A DNA stretch of 64,000 nucleotides from Desulfobotulus pelophilus (GTDB lineage Bacteria > Desulfobacterota > Desulfobacteria > Desulfobacterales > ASO4-4), in NCBI RefSeq assembly GCF_026155325.1, contig NZ_JAPFPW010000011.1:87275-151274 (forward strand). The letters run 5' to 3'. The notes beneath the pieces are model-generated. The model saw only the letters and a program-made list of their open reading frames with translations. It was not told the origin of the DNA and did no database searches. The position numbers and the translations under genes are program-made. Below are positions 26,890-35,532 of this stretch, in pieces; within the stretch, counting starts at the first letter, position 1; the number at the start of each line of letters is the position of its first letter.

Positions 26890-28563
26890 TTACCTTGGCA
26901 CCACTTTTCTGTCCAGTGCTTTTTGGCCGGGTGCTTTTTCACTTTGTCGGAATGTGGCCTGTATCAGGCCCTGAGGATCCAGGATCAGCCCGACGGATCC
27001 GTCAGGCATGATGGCCGCACCGGCTATTCCCTGTATTTTTTTGAAGCTTGCCCCCAGTGGCTTGACCACTATCTGCTGTTTACCGAGGATTTCATCCACA
27101 AGTATCCCGGCCTGGGCTCCTTCTGCTTCCACAACCATGACAATGGGGAAGGAAGTATCCGATCCGTTTTCTGTTATCTGCAGCAGTTTTTCCAGCGAGG
27201 AGGCGGGCAGAAGATGATCCTGAAAATGAATCATGGACATACCCGTTGGCAGCCTTGCCAGGTCACCGGGCTTTACTTCTCTGCTGCCCAGCACACAGAG
27301 CGTGGGAATGACATAGCGCTGACGCCCGCACCGGCAGACTATGCCATCTATAATGGCTACGGTCATGGGTATGCGGAGATGAAAGCGGGTACCATGGTCC
27401 CGTTTGCTTTCCAGGTGAATATTCCCGGACAGGGAAGTGATCTGGTCGCGCACCACGTCCAGGCCAACCCCTCTGCCAGATATTTCCGTCAGGCTGGATG
27501 CTGTAGAAAAACCGGAGTGAAAAATGATTTTTTCAAGATCCTGCGGCTGGAGTTCTTCCCTATGGGAGAGGAGTCCTTTTTCCCTTGCCTTCCGGCTGAT
27601 ACTTTCCAGATCCAGACCCTGACCATCATCCTGAATAATGATATGAATGTCGCCGCCACTGTGGAAGGCTTCCATGGTGAGGCAGCCTTTTGCAGGTTTA
27701 TTTTTTTTTATCCGTACGTCCGGAGATTCAATGCCATGATCCAGGGCATTGCGTACCAGATGGAGGAGAGGGTCACGAAGATGTTCAACGAGAGACCGGT
27801 CCAGCTCTGTCTCTTCTCCATGGCGCTGGAAGGAGACTTCTTTGCCGAGATTTTTCCCAAGCTCCTGTATCATCCGTTCCATTTTCATGAAAAGCGGTCG
27901 GATGGGAACCATGCGCAGAGTCAGCCCAAGACTTTGCAGTTCTCTGGTAAGTTTTGTCAGCTGGGAAAGATGGGCGCTGAGAGCCCCTGTTCCGATGTGC
28001 TGAAGTTCGGGGCACTGGCGCACCATGGTTTCCACAATCACCAGCTCTCCGATTGTGTCCATAAGGCGGTCAAGGCGCTCCGCTTCAACAAGAACGTTTT
28101 CCCGGACCTGACGGTTTCTGGTGCCGGAAGAGGTATTCCGCTGCATACCTTCAGGAGAGGTGGTCAGGTTACTTTCCCCGAGTTTTTTATGAAGTACGGA
28201 AGGATCTTCCGGAGGAGTGACATTTTTACCGGAATACCAGTCAAAGGCATGTTTCAGCCAGCTTTGGATATCCAGAAAATGTGAGGTCATATCCGAAGTA
28301 AAGAGGGCCGATTCCAGCGTACCCTCTGCTGCATGACAGAGGCTTTCAACGGTGTGAAGTCTGAAAAAGCCCGCTTCACCTTTCAGGGTATGGAAGGAGC
28401 GGCGCAGTTCTGTAAGGGCCTGTTCCTCTTGACCGGCCCGGAGGATCTGCTCTTCCATCGCAGCAAAGACAGGAGGCTGTACGGAAAGAAAATCAGCATA
28501 CAGATCCATATCCAGATGCGATGGCAGGCGGTCCGGGTGCCGTGGCACACCATTTTGATTCAT
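26890..28563 (-). CDS. cheA: Second CheA-type histidine kinase, no receiver or receptor nearby
   Basis: About 557 residues: HPt domain (His58 in SFHTLKGEAGFF), a short linker rather than a clear P2 domain, dimerisation helices (LDRLMDTIGELVIVETMV), HATPase_c (HLVRNALDHGIES, DDGQGLD, GRGVGLDVV) and a CheW-like P5 domain (IPMTVAIIDGIVCRCGRQRYVIP, LVDEILGKQQIVVKPLG). All kinase motifs look intact. There is no chemoreceptor, CheW or CheY gene beside it, so it must join a pathway encoded elsewhere or feed the locus at 0.5-16 kb. The start at 28563 has GGAGAG upstream. Confidence 0.93.
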   Translation of the reverse strand: MNQNGVPRHPDRLPSHLDMDLYADFLSVQPPVFAAMEEQILRAGQEEQALTELRRSFHTLKGEAGFFRLHTVESLCHAAEGTLESALFTSDMTSHFLDIQSWLKHAFDWYSGKNVTPPEDPSVLHKKLGESNLTTSPEGMQRNTSSGTRNRQVRENVLVEAERLDRLMDTIGELVIVETMVRQCPELQHIGTGALSAHLSQLTKLTRELQSLGLTLRMVPIRPLFMKMERMIQELGKNLGKEVSFQRHGEETELDRSLVEHLRDPLLHLVRNALDHGIESPDVRIKKNKPAKGCLTMEAFHSGGDIHIIIQDDGQGLDLESISRKAREKGLLSHREELQPQDLEKIIFHSGFSTASSLTEISGRGVGLDVVRDQITSLSGNIHLESKRDHGTRFHLRIPMTVAIIDGIVCRCGRQRYVIPTLCVLGSREVKPGDLARLPTGMSMIHFQDHLLPASSLEKLLQITENGSDTSFPIVMVVEAEGAQAGILVDEILGKQQIVVKPLGASFKKIQGIAGAAIMPDGSVGLILDPQGLIQATFRQSEKAPGQKALDRKVVPR

Positions 28564-28891
28564 GCTCTCTCCAGATACGTGGGAATAAGCCCTAGGCACA
28601 ATGTCTGTGAAAAAAGTTGTTCTTCTTAGGGAGTTATGTGCCAGCGATGGCTGATCGTATCGGTATGGCACAAAGAAGCGGTCTGATTCTCATGGTTTAT
28701 GGCTCAGACCGCTGTATCTGGAAATATATATTGTTTTTGGTGACTTGTAAATATGGCAGGTGGGCTGGAAAGGGGACAGGAAAGAAGTGCCCGCATCATT
28801 ATGATTCCACCTTTTCGAGAACGGGGGAGTCTACGGCAAGGAGGTAACGATGCGGGCCTGTTCTGGCACCATGAAGGGTGCGGCTGATCTG
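28564..28891. other. Non-coding gap between the second cheA and the phasin-like genes
   Basis: About 330 bases. It contains a minus-strand TGGCACATAACTCCC (near 28634-28650) that begins like a -24 element but lacks the TTGC of a -12 element, so I do not call a sigma-54 promoter. No open frame with a ribosome-binding site and no convincing terminator were seen. Confidence 0.4.
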
Positions 28892-29143
28892 TCAGTCTGG
28901 GATTCTGGATCCGATTTTTTCGAGAATAGTATTGGCGGTATCTCTGGCATCGTCTGTGGTTCGATTAAAAAGATCATGCCATCTTTGGAGGTGATAATCT
29001 GTTCTTTCTCCAAGGGGAATGCCGCTCAGTCCTATCCAGGTACGGAGTATGGTCTGGTTCTGTTGCTGCAGGGAGTCCATACAGTCAAAAAAAAATTCAA
29101 AACTCTGCCGGTGCATTGACAGTACCGTTATATGGTGATCCAT
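28892..29143 (-). CDS. Small helical phasin-like protein
   Basis: 83 residues, no membrane segment, rich in Gln, Arg, Asp and Thr and predicted mostly helical (FEFFFDCMDSLQQQNQTILRTWI, DLFNRTTDDARDTANTIL). It has a strong ribosome-binding site (AAGGAGGG) six bases before the ATG and lies 16 bases after another phasin-type gene, so it is a real gene of that operon. Phasins coat polyhydroxyalkanoate granules and control their size. The link to this family rests on size, helicity, the neighbouring phasin and the phaR gene; sequence identity was not checked. Confidence 0.7.
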   Translation of the reverse strand: MDHHITVLSMHRQSFEFFFDCMDSLQQQNQTILRTWIGLSGIPLGERTDYHLQRWHDLFNRTTDDARDTANTILEKIGSRIPD

Positions 29144-29159
29144 AGGCCCTCCTTACGGA

Positions 29160-29423
29160 TTAGGGAGTTTCTTCTATGTAGCGTTCCAGGCGTGCGAACC
29201 CTTCCTCGTTGAATTTTCTGACTTTTTCCTGTCCCTGACGAACGTTTGTGATCCATTCGGTAACCAGTGCTTTGTTCTGGTCGGGAACATGGGGGAGGGG
29301 CTCCAGCACGAGGCGAGTAATTTTTTCTCCATGGTCCTGTATAACGGCTGCTGTTGTGTAAAGGTTGTTCAGAAGAGCCTTCTGGAAGTCAAGGATTTGT
29401 TTTGCAATGATTTTTGGTTCCAT
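29160..29423 (-). CDS. Phasin family protein
   Basis: 87 residues, amphipathic helical: IAKQILDFQKALLNNLYTTAAVIQDHGEKI, then ALVTEWITNVRQGQEKVRKFNEEGFARLE. This matches the pattern of short phasins (helix with F and LL contacts to the polymer surface, then a charged helix). AAGGAG precedes the start. It is divergently transcribed from phaR across about 210 bases containing two candidate PhaR boxes, so repression by PhaR that is relieved by polymer is expected. No PHA synthase gene is in the window. Confidence 0.75.
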   Translation of the reverse strand: MEPKIIAKQILDFQKALLNNLYTTAAVIQDHGEKITRLVLEPLPHVPDQNKALVTEWITNVRQGQEKVRKFNEEGFARLERYIEETP

Positions 29424-29459
29424 GATATATGCTCCTTGCTGTATTTGGTCTGGGTGTTA

Positions 29460-29473
29460 TGCTGCACTGCAAC
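29460..29473. promoter_or_regulatory. Candidate PhaR operator near the phasin promoter
   Basis: TGCTGCACTGCAAC contains the palindromic core CTGCACTGCAA, close to PhaR-type sites built from TGC and GCA half-sites. It lies 37 bases upstream of the phasin ATG and shares its core (reverse complement) with the site next to phaR. Confidence 0.5.
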
Positions 29474-29609
29474 TTCATAACTGAAGTGTAAGTGTTTTGT
29501 GCGTTGTGTCAAGAAAAAAATATTCTGGTTTTTTATATTCTTTGGATGATCGTTGATTTTCTGGGTTTGCCGGTGTGTATTCGGCAGGAACTGTTGAGCT
29601 GCAGTCTTG

Positions 29610-29620
29610 TTGCAGTGCAA
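29610..29620. promoter_or_regulatory. Candidate PhaR operator in front of phaR
   Basis: TTGCAGTGCAA, a perfect 11-base palindrome around a central base, 15 bases before the phaR ATG. Its core is the reverse complement of the site at 29460-29473. The position suggests autoregulation. Confidence 0.5.
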
Positions 29621-29635
29621 TATGGAGAGGGGTTT

Positions 29636-30100
29636 ATGGGAGAGCGGGTTCTGATAAAAAAATACGCCAACCGGCGTTTGTATGACACGGAAAAAAGTAA
29701 GTACGTTACCCTTGCGGAAGTCCGGAATCTGATTCGGGAAGGTCGCAGTATCCATGTGGTGGATGTGAACACGGAGGAGGATGTCACGGCTTTTATTCTG
29801 ACGCAGATTGTGCTTGAGGAGGCCCGCCAGAAGAATGCCCTTCTGCCCGTACCTCTGCTGCATCTGATCATCCGCTATGGGGATAATGTTCTCAGTGAAT
29901 TTTTTGAAAAGTATCTTCAGCAGATTCTTGGAAACTATCTGCACCAGAAATCAGCCTTTGATGAACAGTTCCGCCGGATGCTGGATCTGGGTATGGATAT
30001 TTCTGGCATGGCACAGAAAACCATGACCGGCATTTCACCTTTTAGACCGTTTATGGAATTTTTTACGCCAGAGAAAGAAGAAGATCCTCCCAAGAAATAG
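29636..30100 (+). CDS. phaR: Polyhydroxyalkanoate synthesis regulator PhaR
   Basis: About 154 residues. The N-terminal 60 residues form the PHA-accumulation regulator DNA-binding domain (VLIKKYANRRLYDTEKSKYV, TLAEVRNLIREGRSIHVVD, EDVTAFILTQIVLEE), almost invariant in PhaR proteins. The C-terminal part, helical and hydrophobic, would bind the polymer. PhaR represses phasin genes when no polymer is present. The start is the ATG at 29636, preceded by GGAGAGG; the frame remains open upstream without a start signal. It is divergent from two phasin-like genes. Confidence 0.93.
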   Translation: MGERVLIKKYANRRLYDTEKSKYVTLAEVRNLIREGRSIHVVDVNTEEDVTAFILTQIVLEEARQKNALLPVPLLHLIIRYGDNVLSEFFEKYLQQILGNYLHQKSAFDEQFRRMLDLGMDISGMAQKTMTGISPFRPFMEFFTPEKEEDPPKK

Positions 30101-30348
30101 GTTTTCTGTTTTTTGCAGGTTTCTTTTTTTGAAGAAAATAGTTTCCGGCAAAATCATTTCATGGGGGCATTGCCGTTCTGAGGGTAATAAGGGTGCAGCC
30201 TGATCCGGGGCAAAATTTTTTCTGACTAGCCGGGCTGCTGCGGGAATTATGTTTCCACATGCACCAGGTGATGACGGATGACAATCTGCTTCAGTGTTTA
30301 GACCTGTCAGGCGGTTCCGCAGCAAATATTGCCCAAGGGCAGTTGTTC

Positions 30349-30390
30349 AATGAAAATAGTCCCTTCCTTCAGGCTGGGGCTATTTTCATT
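30349..30390. other. Long inverted repeat in the gap before the pseudouridine synthase gene
   Basis: The 360-base gap 30101-30461 holds a 15-base stem AATGAAAATAGTCCC / GGGGCTATTTTCATT with one G-T pair and a 12-base loop, not followed by a T-run. A smaller palindrome TGCCCAAGGGCA lies just upstream at 30330-30341. It could be a leader structure, a protein site or a remnant of a small repeat. Nothing else is recognisable in the gap. Confidence 0.5.
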
Positions 30391-30461
30391 AGGATGACAG
30401 GTGCATGTTCCCAGCAAGGCCCATGGTCTGTACCTGTACAATAAAACAGAAAGATGAATGC

Positions 30462-31130
30462 ATGATAGAGGCCATGTATGAAGAGGCTGGGGTGGTTGTT
30501 CTTTTTGAAAGTGAAGATCTGCTGATCGTTGATAAGCCTGCAGGGGTTGCGGTGATACCTGAGCGGGATAAAACGGCTCCTTGTCTTTTACATAAAGTGG
30601 AGACGTGTTGCCGGAACCGGCTTTATGTTGTTCACAGGCTGGACAAGGAAGTAAGTGGTGTGCTGGTTTTTGCCAAAAAGGCGGCCGCTCATCGCTTTCT
30701 GAGTATGGAGTTTGAGCATCGAAGGGTTCAAAAAAATTATCTTGCTCTGGTACATGGTTTGCCGGACAAAAAGACAGGTTCTCTCCGTGCACCTATCCGT
30801 GCCTTTGGGTCAGGGCGTATGGGAGTGGATGTCCTGAGGGGCAAGGAAAGCCTCACTCACTGGCATCAGATTGGTGAGTATGGTGACAAGGCTCTTCTGG
30901 ATGTGTTTCCTGTAACAGGCAGGCGTCATCAGATCCGGGTTCACCTTTATCATATGGGGTATCCCATTGTGGGCGATCTCCGATATGGCGACAGGGGCCT
31001 TCAACAGGAATGGGAGCGCCTTATGCTGCATGCCCGCCACCTGACGCTGCCTCTTCCAGATGGCGGATCCGTCCATGTAAAATCACCTGTTCCAGAGGCT
31101 TTCAGTCGTCTTTGCAATGGCTATGAATAA
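30462..31130 (+). CDS. RluA-family pseudouridine synthase
   Basis: About 222 residues, single catalytic domain without an S4 domain. It converts uridine to pseudouridine in rRNA or tRNA. Motif I is LLIVDKPAGVAVIP, motif II VHRLDKEVSGVLVFAK with catalytic Asp61, then KNYLALVHG and the RRHQIRVHL/GDLRYGD segment. The Leu-Asp-Lys-Glu-Val-Ser version of motif II replaces the common LDxxTSG but keeps the catalytic Asp. Several in-frame starts exist (30405, 30462, 30474); none has a strong SD. The exact target base cannot be told. Confidence 0.88.
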   Translation: MIEAMYEEAGVVVLFESEDLLIVDKPAGVAVIPERDKTAPCLLHKVETCCRNRLYVVHRLDKEVSGVLVFAKKAAAHRFLSMEFEHRRVQKNYLALVHGLPDKKTGSLRAPIRAFGSGRMGVDVLRGKESLTHWHQIGEYGDKALLDVFPVTGRRHQIRVHLYHMGYPIVGDLRYGDRGLQQEWERLMLHARHLTLPLPDGGSVHVKSPVPEAFSRLCNGYE

Positions 31131-31137
31131 TGGTTTG

Positions 31138-31148
31138 TTGCATTGCAG
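31138..31148. promoter_or_regulatory. Third PhaR-box-like palindrome
   Basis: TTGCATTGCAG matches the boxes at 29460 and 29610 (TTGCANTGCAA) with one change. It lies in the 236-base leader of the FMN reductase gene, so that gene may share the regulator, or the match may be chance. Confidence 0.3.
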
Positions 31149-31366
31149 GTATTCAATGAAATGAAATTATGCTAGCATGGTACACTTTCCAGGTTAATGG
31201 GCAGGCTTTTTCTCTGGCCAGCCTGTAACATCGCGCGCACCGGTTTGCTGGTAGATCTCCTGCTGGTTTGCATGGAGATGACAGTGCTACCAGAAAAAAG
31301 TTTCTCTCCCGCAGCCATTGGATGTCCGTCCGTATGTGGTTCCTTCATTCTTGAAAGGAGAAAGAA

Positions 31367-31912
31367 ATGGAAAAGATTCGTGTATTGGGTATCTGCGGCA
31401 GCCTCCGGCAACATTCCACCAACATGGGACTCCTGCGATACGCGCAGCAGGCGTCACCGGAAGGGCTTGCAATCAGTTTAGCGGATTTATCCCGGATACC
31501 ATTTTATAACAGCGATATTTCAGAAAAGCCTGCGGCAGTTAACGATTTTTTCAAAGAGCTGGAGCAGGCAGATGCCCTGCTTTTTGCCTGCCCGGAGTAT
31601 AATTATTCCATTGCCCCTGTTTTAAAGAATGCATTGGACTGGGCCTCCCGCGAACCTGAAAACCGTCTTCTGGCTGGAAAGGCAGCGGCCATGATGGGGG
31701 CGGGTGGAGGAATGGGAACGGCCAGGGCTCAGTATCATCTCCGTCAGGTCTGTGTATTTCTGAATCTTCATGTTCTGAACGCTCCGGAAATTTTTTGCAA
31801 TGCTTTTGCCGGCGGTTTTGATGAGGAGGGTAACCTCATGGATGAAAAGATCCAGAAGCAGATAGGTAAGCTTATGACAGCCCTGAATGCGTGGACCCTG
31901 AAGCTGCGGTAA
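31367..31912 (+). CDS. NADPH-dependent FMN reductase family protein
   Basis: 181 residues, one flavodoxin-like domain. GSLRQHSTNMGLLRYA at the N-terminus is the phosphate-binding loop for FMN, and CPEYNYSIAPVLKNALDWASRE is the conserved PEYN segment of the ChrR/azoreductase/quinone-reductase group. It likely reduces quinones, azo compounds or metal oxyanions with NAD(P)H in the cytoplasm. AAAGGAG precedes the ATG by six bases. Monocistronic by spacing. Confidence 0.9.
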   Translation: MEKIRVLGICGSLRQHSTNMGLLRYAQQASPEGLAISLADLSRIPFYNSDISEKPAAVNDFFKELEQADALLFACPEYNYSIAPVLKNALDWASREPENRLLAGKAAAMMGAGGGMGTARAQYHLRQVCVFLNLHVLNAPEIFCNAFAGGFDEEGNLMDEKIQKQIGKLMTALNAWTLKLR

Positions 31913-32361
31913 CACCAGAGCTCGGCCAGTATTTTCGTTGTATGAATCCCCCTGTGGAGTCCCTTCCCGGAAAAGCTGGAATTCAGTTCCAGAGAAGTGG
32001 GCAGGCAGAACGGCTTTTGTCGGCCTGACAGGCCGATTCGTTATGGCAAAAGTCTTTCAGACAAGCCTTTTGTCATTTTTTGCAATTGGACCATCAGTAC
32101 GGTCTATCCCGTTCATACCTCTATAGCGTTATGTCAGAAGGCAGCGACTTTGCCTCTGCGGGCCCAGACTTTCATTGAAACGACTGCAAGGATTTCCGGC
32201 AGTTGCCTGCCTGTTTTCTTATCGTTTTTTTGACTGAGGCATATCATTATCCGGCATGACTTTGCTCGAAATCCTGTTGATTCCTTGCACCTCCCTCTCA
32301 GTTGATCCGGGGATGCCATGGTTTGTATACCATGGTATTCCCCCGTACCGGTTGGAATATT
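31913..32361. other. Gap with a hairpin, possible terminator of the FMN reductase gene
   Basis: About 450 bases with no supported gene. At 32020-32036, TCGGCCT-GAC-AGGCCGA forms a 7-base stem with a 3-base loop, followed only by TTCGTT, so terminator function is uncertain. Close to the next gene a CCATGG-N8-CCATGG repeat occurs (around 32316-32335). Confidence 0.4.
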
Positions 32362-33270
32362 ATGGATAACGATCAGCGGATACAGTATCGGCTTCTGCAG
32401 CCATTTGTCCGGATATTTTCCCGTAGGAATAGCATTCTTTGGATTTCTCTGTGCCTGATGTTCATGGCCGCCTTTCTGGGTATTTTGGCAAGCTCTTTGC
32501 CGGGAGAATCTGCCCTGGACCGTATATCCAAAACCGGTGTGATACGGATCGGCTATGCTGGCGAAGCTCCTTTTGCATGGCGCAGTGAGTCATCTGTTGT
32601 TACAGGAGAGGCACCAGAGGTTGCCAGGGCTGTTTTGAAAAAAATGGGTATACGCACCATAGAATGGGTTGAGGTGGATTTTGCTTCCCTTATCCCCATG
32701 CTTCAGGCCGGGCGTTTTGATATGATTGCAGCGGGCATGTTTATTTCTCCGGAGAGGGAAGGGCAAATTGCTTTCAGTTTGCCTACGGCCTGCATGGAAT
32801 CCGCATTGCTGGTACAGAAGAACAATCCGCTGGGACTCAGCAGTTACCGGGATATTGCGGGCAGGTCTGATGTTGTACTGGCGGTTCTGAAGGGTGCCGT
32901 GGAGATGGAGCAGGCCATCCATGCCGGGATTCCCCAGAACCGCATACTGGCTTTTCCCGATCCGGAACTGGCTGTTCGTGCCATGCGTCATGACATGGCC
33001 CATGCGTTTGCCCTTACAGGCCCGAGCGTCACTTTTCTTGCCGGTGTGCATGCTGATATGGAGAGGGCTCTTCCCTTTGATGGCGGAGGACGGGTGACGG
33101 GATGCAGTGCTTTTGGTTTTCGCATGGAAGAAAGAGATCTTTTGGCGCATTTTGACAGGATGCTGAAAACCTATGTGGGCAGTCAGGAGCACCGGAAGCT
33201 GGTTGCTTCCTTTGGATTTACAGAAGAGAATGTTGCTTTCGCAGTCAGGTTTGGGGCAGGGGAGGAATAA
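32362..33270 (+). CDS. Membrane-anchored periplasmic solute-binding protein (family 3 type)
   Basis: About 303 residues. A single hydrophobic segment (about 22-45, ILWISLCLMFMAAFLGILASSL) without a clear cleavage site is followed by a type 3 solute-binding domain: ISKTGVIRIGYAGEAPFAW, MLQAGRFDMIAAGMFISPER and the C-terminal MLKTYVGSQEHRKLVASFGF. This family binds amino acids or ectoine-like solutes. No transporter gene is adjacent; instead a hybrid histidine kinase follows after two bases, so it probably acts as the ligand-binding part of a signalling complex. The start is the ATG at 32362; in-frame codons upstream to 32302 cannot be excluded. Confidence 0.85.
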   Translation: MDNDQRIQYRLLQPFVRIFSRRNSILWISLCLMFMAAFLGILASSLPGESALDRISKTGVIRIGYAGEAPFAWRSESSVVTGEAPEVARAVLKKMGIRTIEWVEVDFASLIPMLQAGRFDMIAAGMFISPEREGQIAFSLPTACMESALLVQKNNPLGLSSYRDIAGRSDVVLAVLKGAVEMEQAIHAGIPQNRILAFPDPELAVRAMRHDMAHAFALTGPSVTFLAGVHADMERALPFDGGGRVTGCSAFGFRMEERDLLAHFDRMLKTYVGSQEHRKLVASFGFTEENVAFAVRFGAGEE

Positions 33271-33272
33271 GG

Positions 33273-35456
33273 ATGCGGTCAGGTCAGACTTTTTTTTTCA
33301 AAAAAACTGAAAATAGCCGTTTTGCCACCGGATATCAGCCTTTACTGGCGACAGGATTTATAGCATTTTTTTCCTGCCTCCTTCTGTATGGAAGTAATAC
33401 TTTGTGGCAGAAATCCTATGCTATGTATATTCCCATAAGTGATAATCTCTGCCAGTCACGTCATGCTGTATTTCAAGCCTTTCTTGCTGGATCGGAGAAT
33501 GGGAACCATGCAGATTCATCTGACAGCGAGATTTTTTACTACCTGGATAAAGCAAAGCTTTCTGTTCGTGATGCCATGGAAGGACGCAGTACCTTACAGG
33601 GGATTCCTGCCGAAATACCGGAAGGAGAGTTGCTGAAACTGCTGGAACAGTACAGCGCATCACTGAATCGACTGGACAGGCTCATGCGGGAAGGGGAGGA
33701 GGTGGATCAGGATGGAAGCCAGCTTGCCATTTATCAGCAGAAAACCTTCCGTGAGCTGAGGCAGGCAGCCAGTACCATTGATACCTTTCTTGCCCTCCGT
33801 CTTGTGGAAGAAATGGCTGTTCGCCAGCAATGGCAGCGTGCAGGTGTACTGTTTTGGCTGGGGTTTCTCTCCCTGTCTCTTGTTTTTCTCTGGCGGGGAA
33901 GTCAGGCAGAAATTCGTCAGGGCCGACAGGAGCAGTTGACGAGGGCGCTTCTTGCGAGTAGCCGTGATGCTGTTTTTGTAAAGGATCGTCAGGGAAAATA
34001 CCTGCTTTGCAATAAAGCCATGGAAGTATTTACGGGTATGCCTGAGAAAGAGATTTTGGGAAATGATGACGAGGGTATTTTTTCTCCCCCAACAGCCGCC
34101 ATGCTCAGGGCAGATGATCAGGCAATCCTGAGTTCAGGCAGGGCAATCATGCAGGAGGAAATACTCACCTCAGGTAGTGGTACCCTGCGGATATTCTTTA
34201 CATCCAAGGGTCCTCTTTTTGATCGCGAGGGTGAGATATTTGGTATGTATGGTATTGCCAGAGACATCACGGAATCTCGGCAGATGGAAGAAGAAAGAAC
34301 GCTTTTGCAGCAGCAGCTCATACAGGCACAGAAAATGGAATCCGTTGGCAGATTAGCCGGTGGTATGGCCCATGATTTTAATAATATGCTGGGAATTATC
34401 CTTGGCCATCTTGAGTTCTGTGAAGAGGCCGTGGATAAAGATTCCACTATATATCAAGATCTGATGGAAATGAAAAAAGCAGTAAATCATTCTGTGTCTC
34501 TGACACGGCAGCTATTGGCATTTGCCAGGAAGCAGGAGATTTCTCCCGTTTTGATGGATGCGAATACTGGGGTTGAAAACACCCTGAAAATGCTGAAGCG
34601 ACTGGTGGGAGAGAATATTCGGATTGACTGGAAACCGGGGAAACAGCCGGTATGGATTCAGATGGATCCGGCCCAGCTCGATCAGGTACTGGTTAATCTC
34701 TGCATCAATGCCAGAGATGCCATGGGAGAACATGGAACTCTCCGGCTTGAGGTGGACACGGTGGTGCTGGATGCCGCTTATTGTGCCCTTCATCTGGGCA
34801 GTTTTCCGGGGGCCTATGCCCGGCTCACGGTGGATGACAATGGGGCGGGTATCACAAGGGACGTACAGGATAAGATTTTTGATCCTTTTTTTACCACCAA
34901 AGAATCGGGTAAGGGCACAGGTCTCGGTCTTTCCATTGTATATGGTATTGTGAGACAGAACAGGGGATTTATTCAGGTTGTCAGTAAGGTGGGCAAGGGT
35001 ACATCGTTTGCTGTACATCTGCCCCTTGAAGCAGAGAAGCCTGATTCAGAGGAAACCGCTGACCAGTCCTTTGCTTCGGGGAAAAACCGTGATGCAACCA
35101 TTCTTTTTGTGGAGGATGATCCCGCTCTTCTGGACCTTGGAAAAATGCTGCTGGAAAGTTTGTCCTACCGCGTCGTGGCGGCCTCCAGCGCGGAAGAAGC
35201 TCTGCAAGGTATTCATGGTTTTTCCCCTGATCTTCTGATAAGCGATGTCGTGTTACCGGGAATGGACGGGAGGGAGCTTGCAGACCTGTTGAGCAGGCAG
35301 TATCCGGGTATGAAAAAACTGTTTATGTCCGGATATGGTGCGGGTCACATCATGCATGGCAGAATTGCCTGTGGCAATAAGGAATTTTTTATCCAGAAGC
35401 CTTTTTCACGAAAAGAAATGGCTGCCAGAATTGAAGATATTCTGCTTCGGTCATGA
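33273..35456 (+). CDS. Membrane-bound PAS hybrid histidine kinase
   Basis: 727 residues. TM1 (about 25-42) and TM2 (about 190-206) flank a 145-residue periplasmic helical domain. PAS (about 220-350, SRDAVFVKDRQGKYLLCNKAMEVF) is followed by HisKA with His367 in GGMAHDFNNMLG, HATPase_c (NLCINARDAMGE, DDNGAGIT, GTGLGLSIVYGI) and a C-terminal receiver (DLLISDVVLPGMDG). A GGGGAGGAATAAGG ribosome site lies across the end of the binding-protein gene, so the two are co-translated. It likely reads the anchored solute-binding protein. Its phosphotransfer target is not encoded adjacent. Confidence 0.92.
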   Translation: MRSGQTFFFKKTENSRFATGYQPLLATGFIAFFSCLLLYGSNTLWQKSYAMYIPISDNLCQSRHAVFQAFLAGSENGNHADSSDSEIFYYLDKAKLSVRDAMEGRSTLQGIPAEIPEGELLKLLEQYSASLNRLDRLMREGEEVDQDGSQLAIYQQKTFRELRQAASTIDTFLALRLVEEMAVRQQWQRAGVLFWLGFLSLSLVFLWRGSQAEIRQGRQEQLTRALLASSRDAVFVKDRQGKYLLCNKAMEVFTGMPEKEILGNDDEGIFSPPTAAMLRADDQAILSSGRAIMQEEILTSGSGTLRIFFTSKGPLFDREGEIFGMYGIARDITESRQMEEERTLLQQQLIQAQKMESVGRLAGGMAHDFNNMLGIILGHLEFCEEAVDKDSTIYQDLMEMKKAVNHSVSLTRQLLAFARKQEISPVLMDANTGVENTLKMLKRLVGENIRIDWKPGKQPVWIQMDPAQLDQVLVNLCINARDAMGEHGTLRLEVDTVVLDAAYCALHLGSFPGAYARLTVDDNGAGITRDVQDKIFDPFFTTKESGKGTGLGLSIVYGIVRQNRGFIQVVSKVGKGTSFAVHLPLEAEKPDSEETADQSFASGKNRDATILFVEDDPALLDLGKMLLESLSYRVVAASSAEEALQGIHGFSPDLLISDVVLPGMDGRELADLLSRQYPGMKKLFMSGYGAGHIMHGRIACGNKEFFIQKPFSRKEMAARIEDILLRS

Positions 35457-35486
35457 ATGCAGAGCTCTGTTTTTTGTAGGTGAACA

Positions 35487-35532
35487 AAAGGGGCCCATAT
35501 GGCTGTACCCTGCGCTATCCATATGGGCTTTT
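35487..35532. terminator. Bidirectional intrinsic terminator after the hybrid kinase
   Basis: AAAAGGGGCCCATATGG pairs with CCATATGGGCTTTT: a stem of at least ten bases (GCCCATATGG / CCATATGGGC) with a 16-base loop and a short T-run. It closes the binding-protein/kinase operon. The rest of the gap to 35771 shows no gene. Confidence 0.75.

Noticed and set aside
28630..28652. TGGCAC on the minus strand upstream of the second cheA
   Set aside because: No TTGC at the correct spacing (reads CTCCC).
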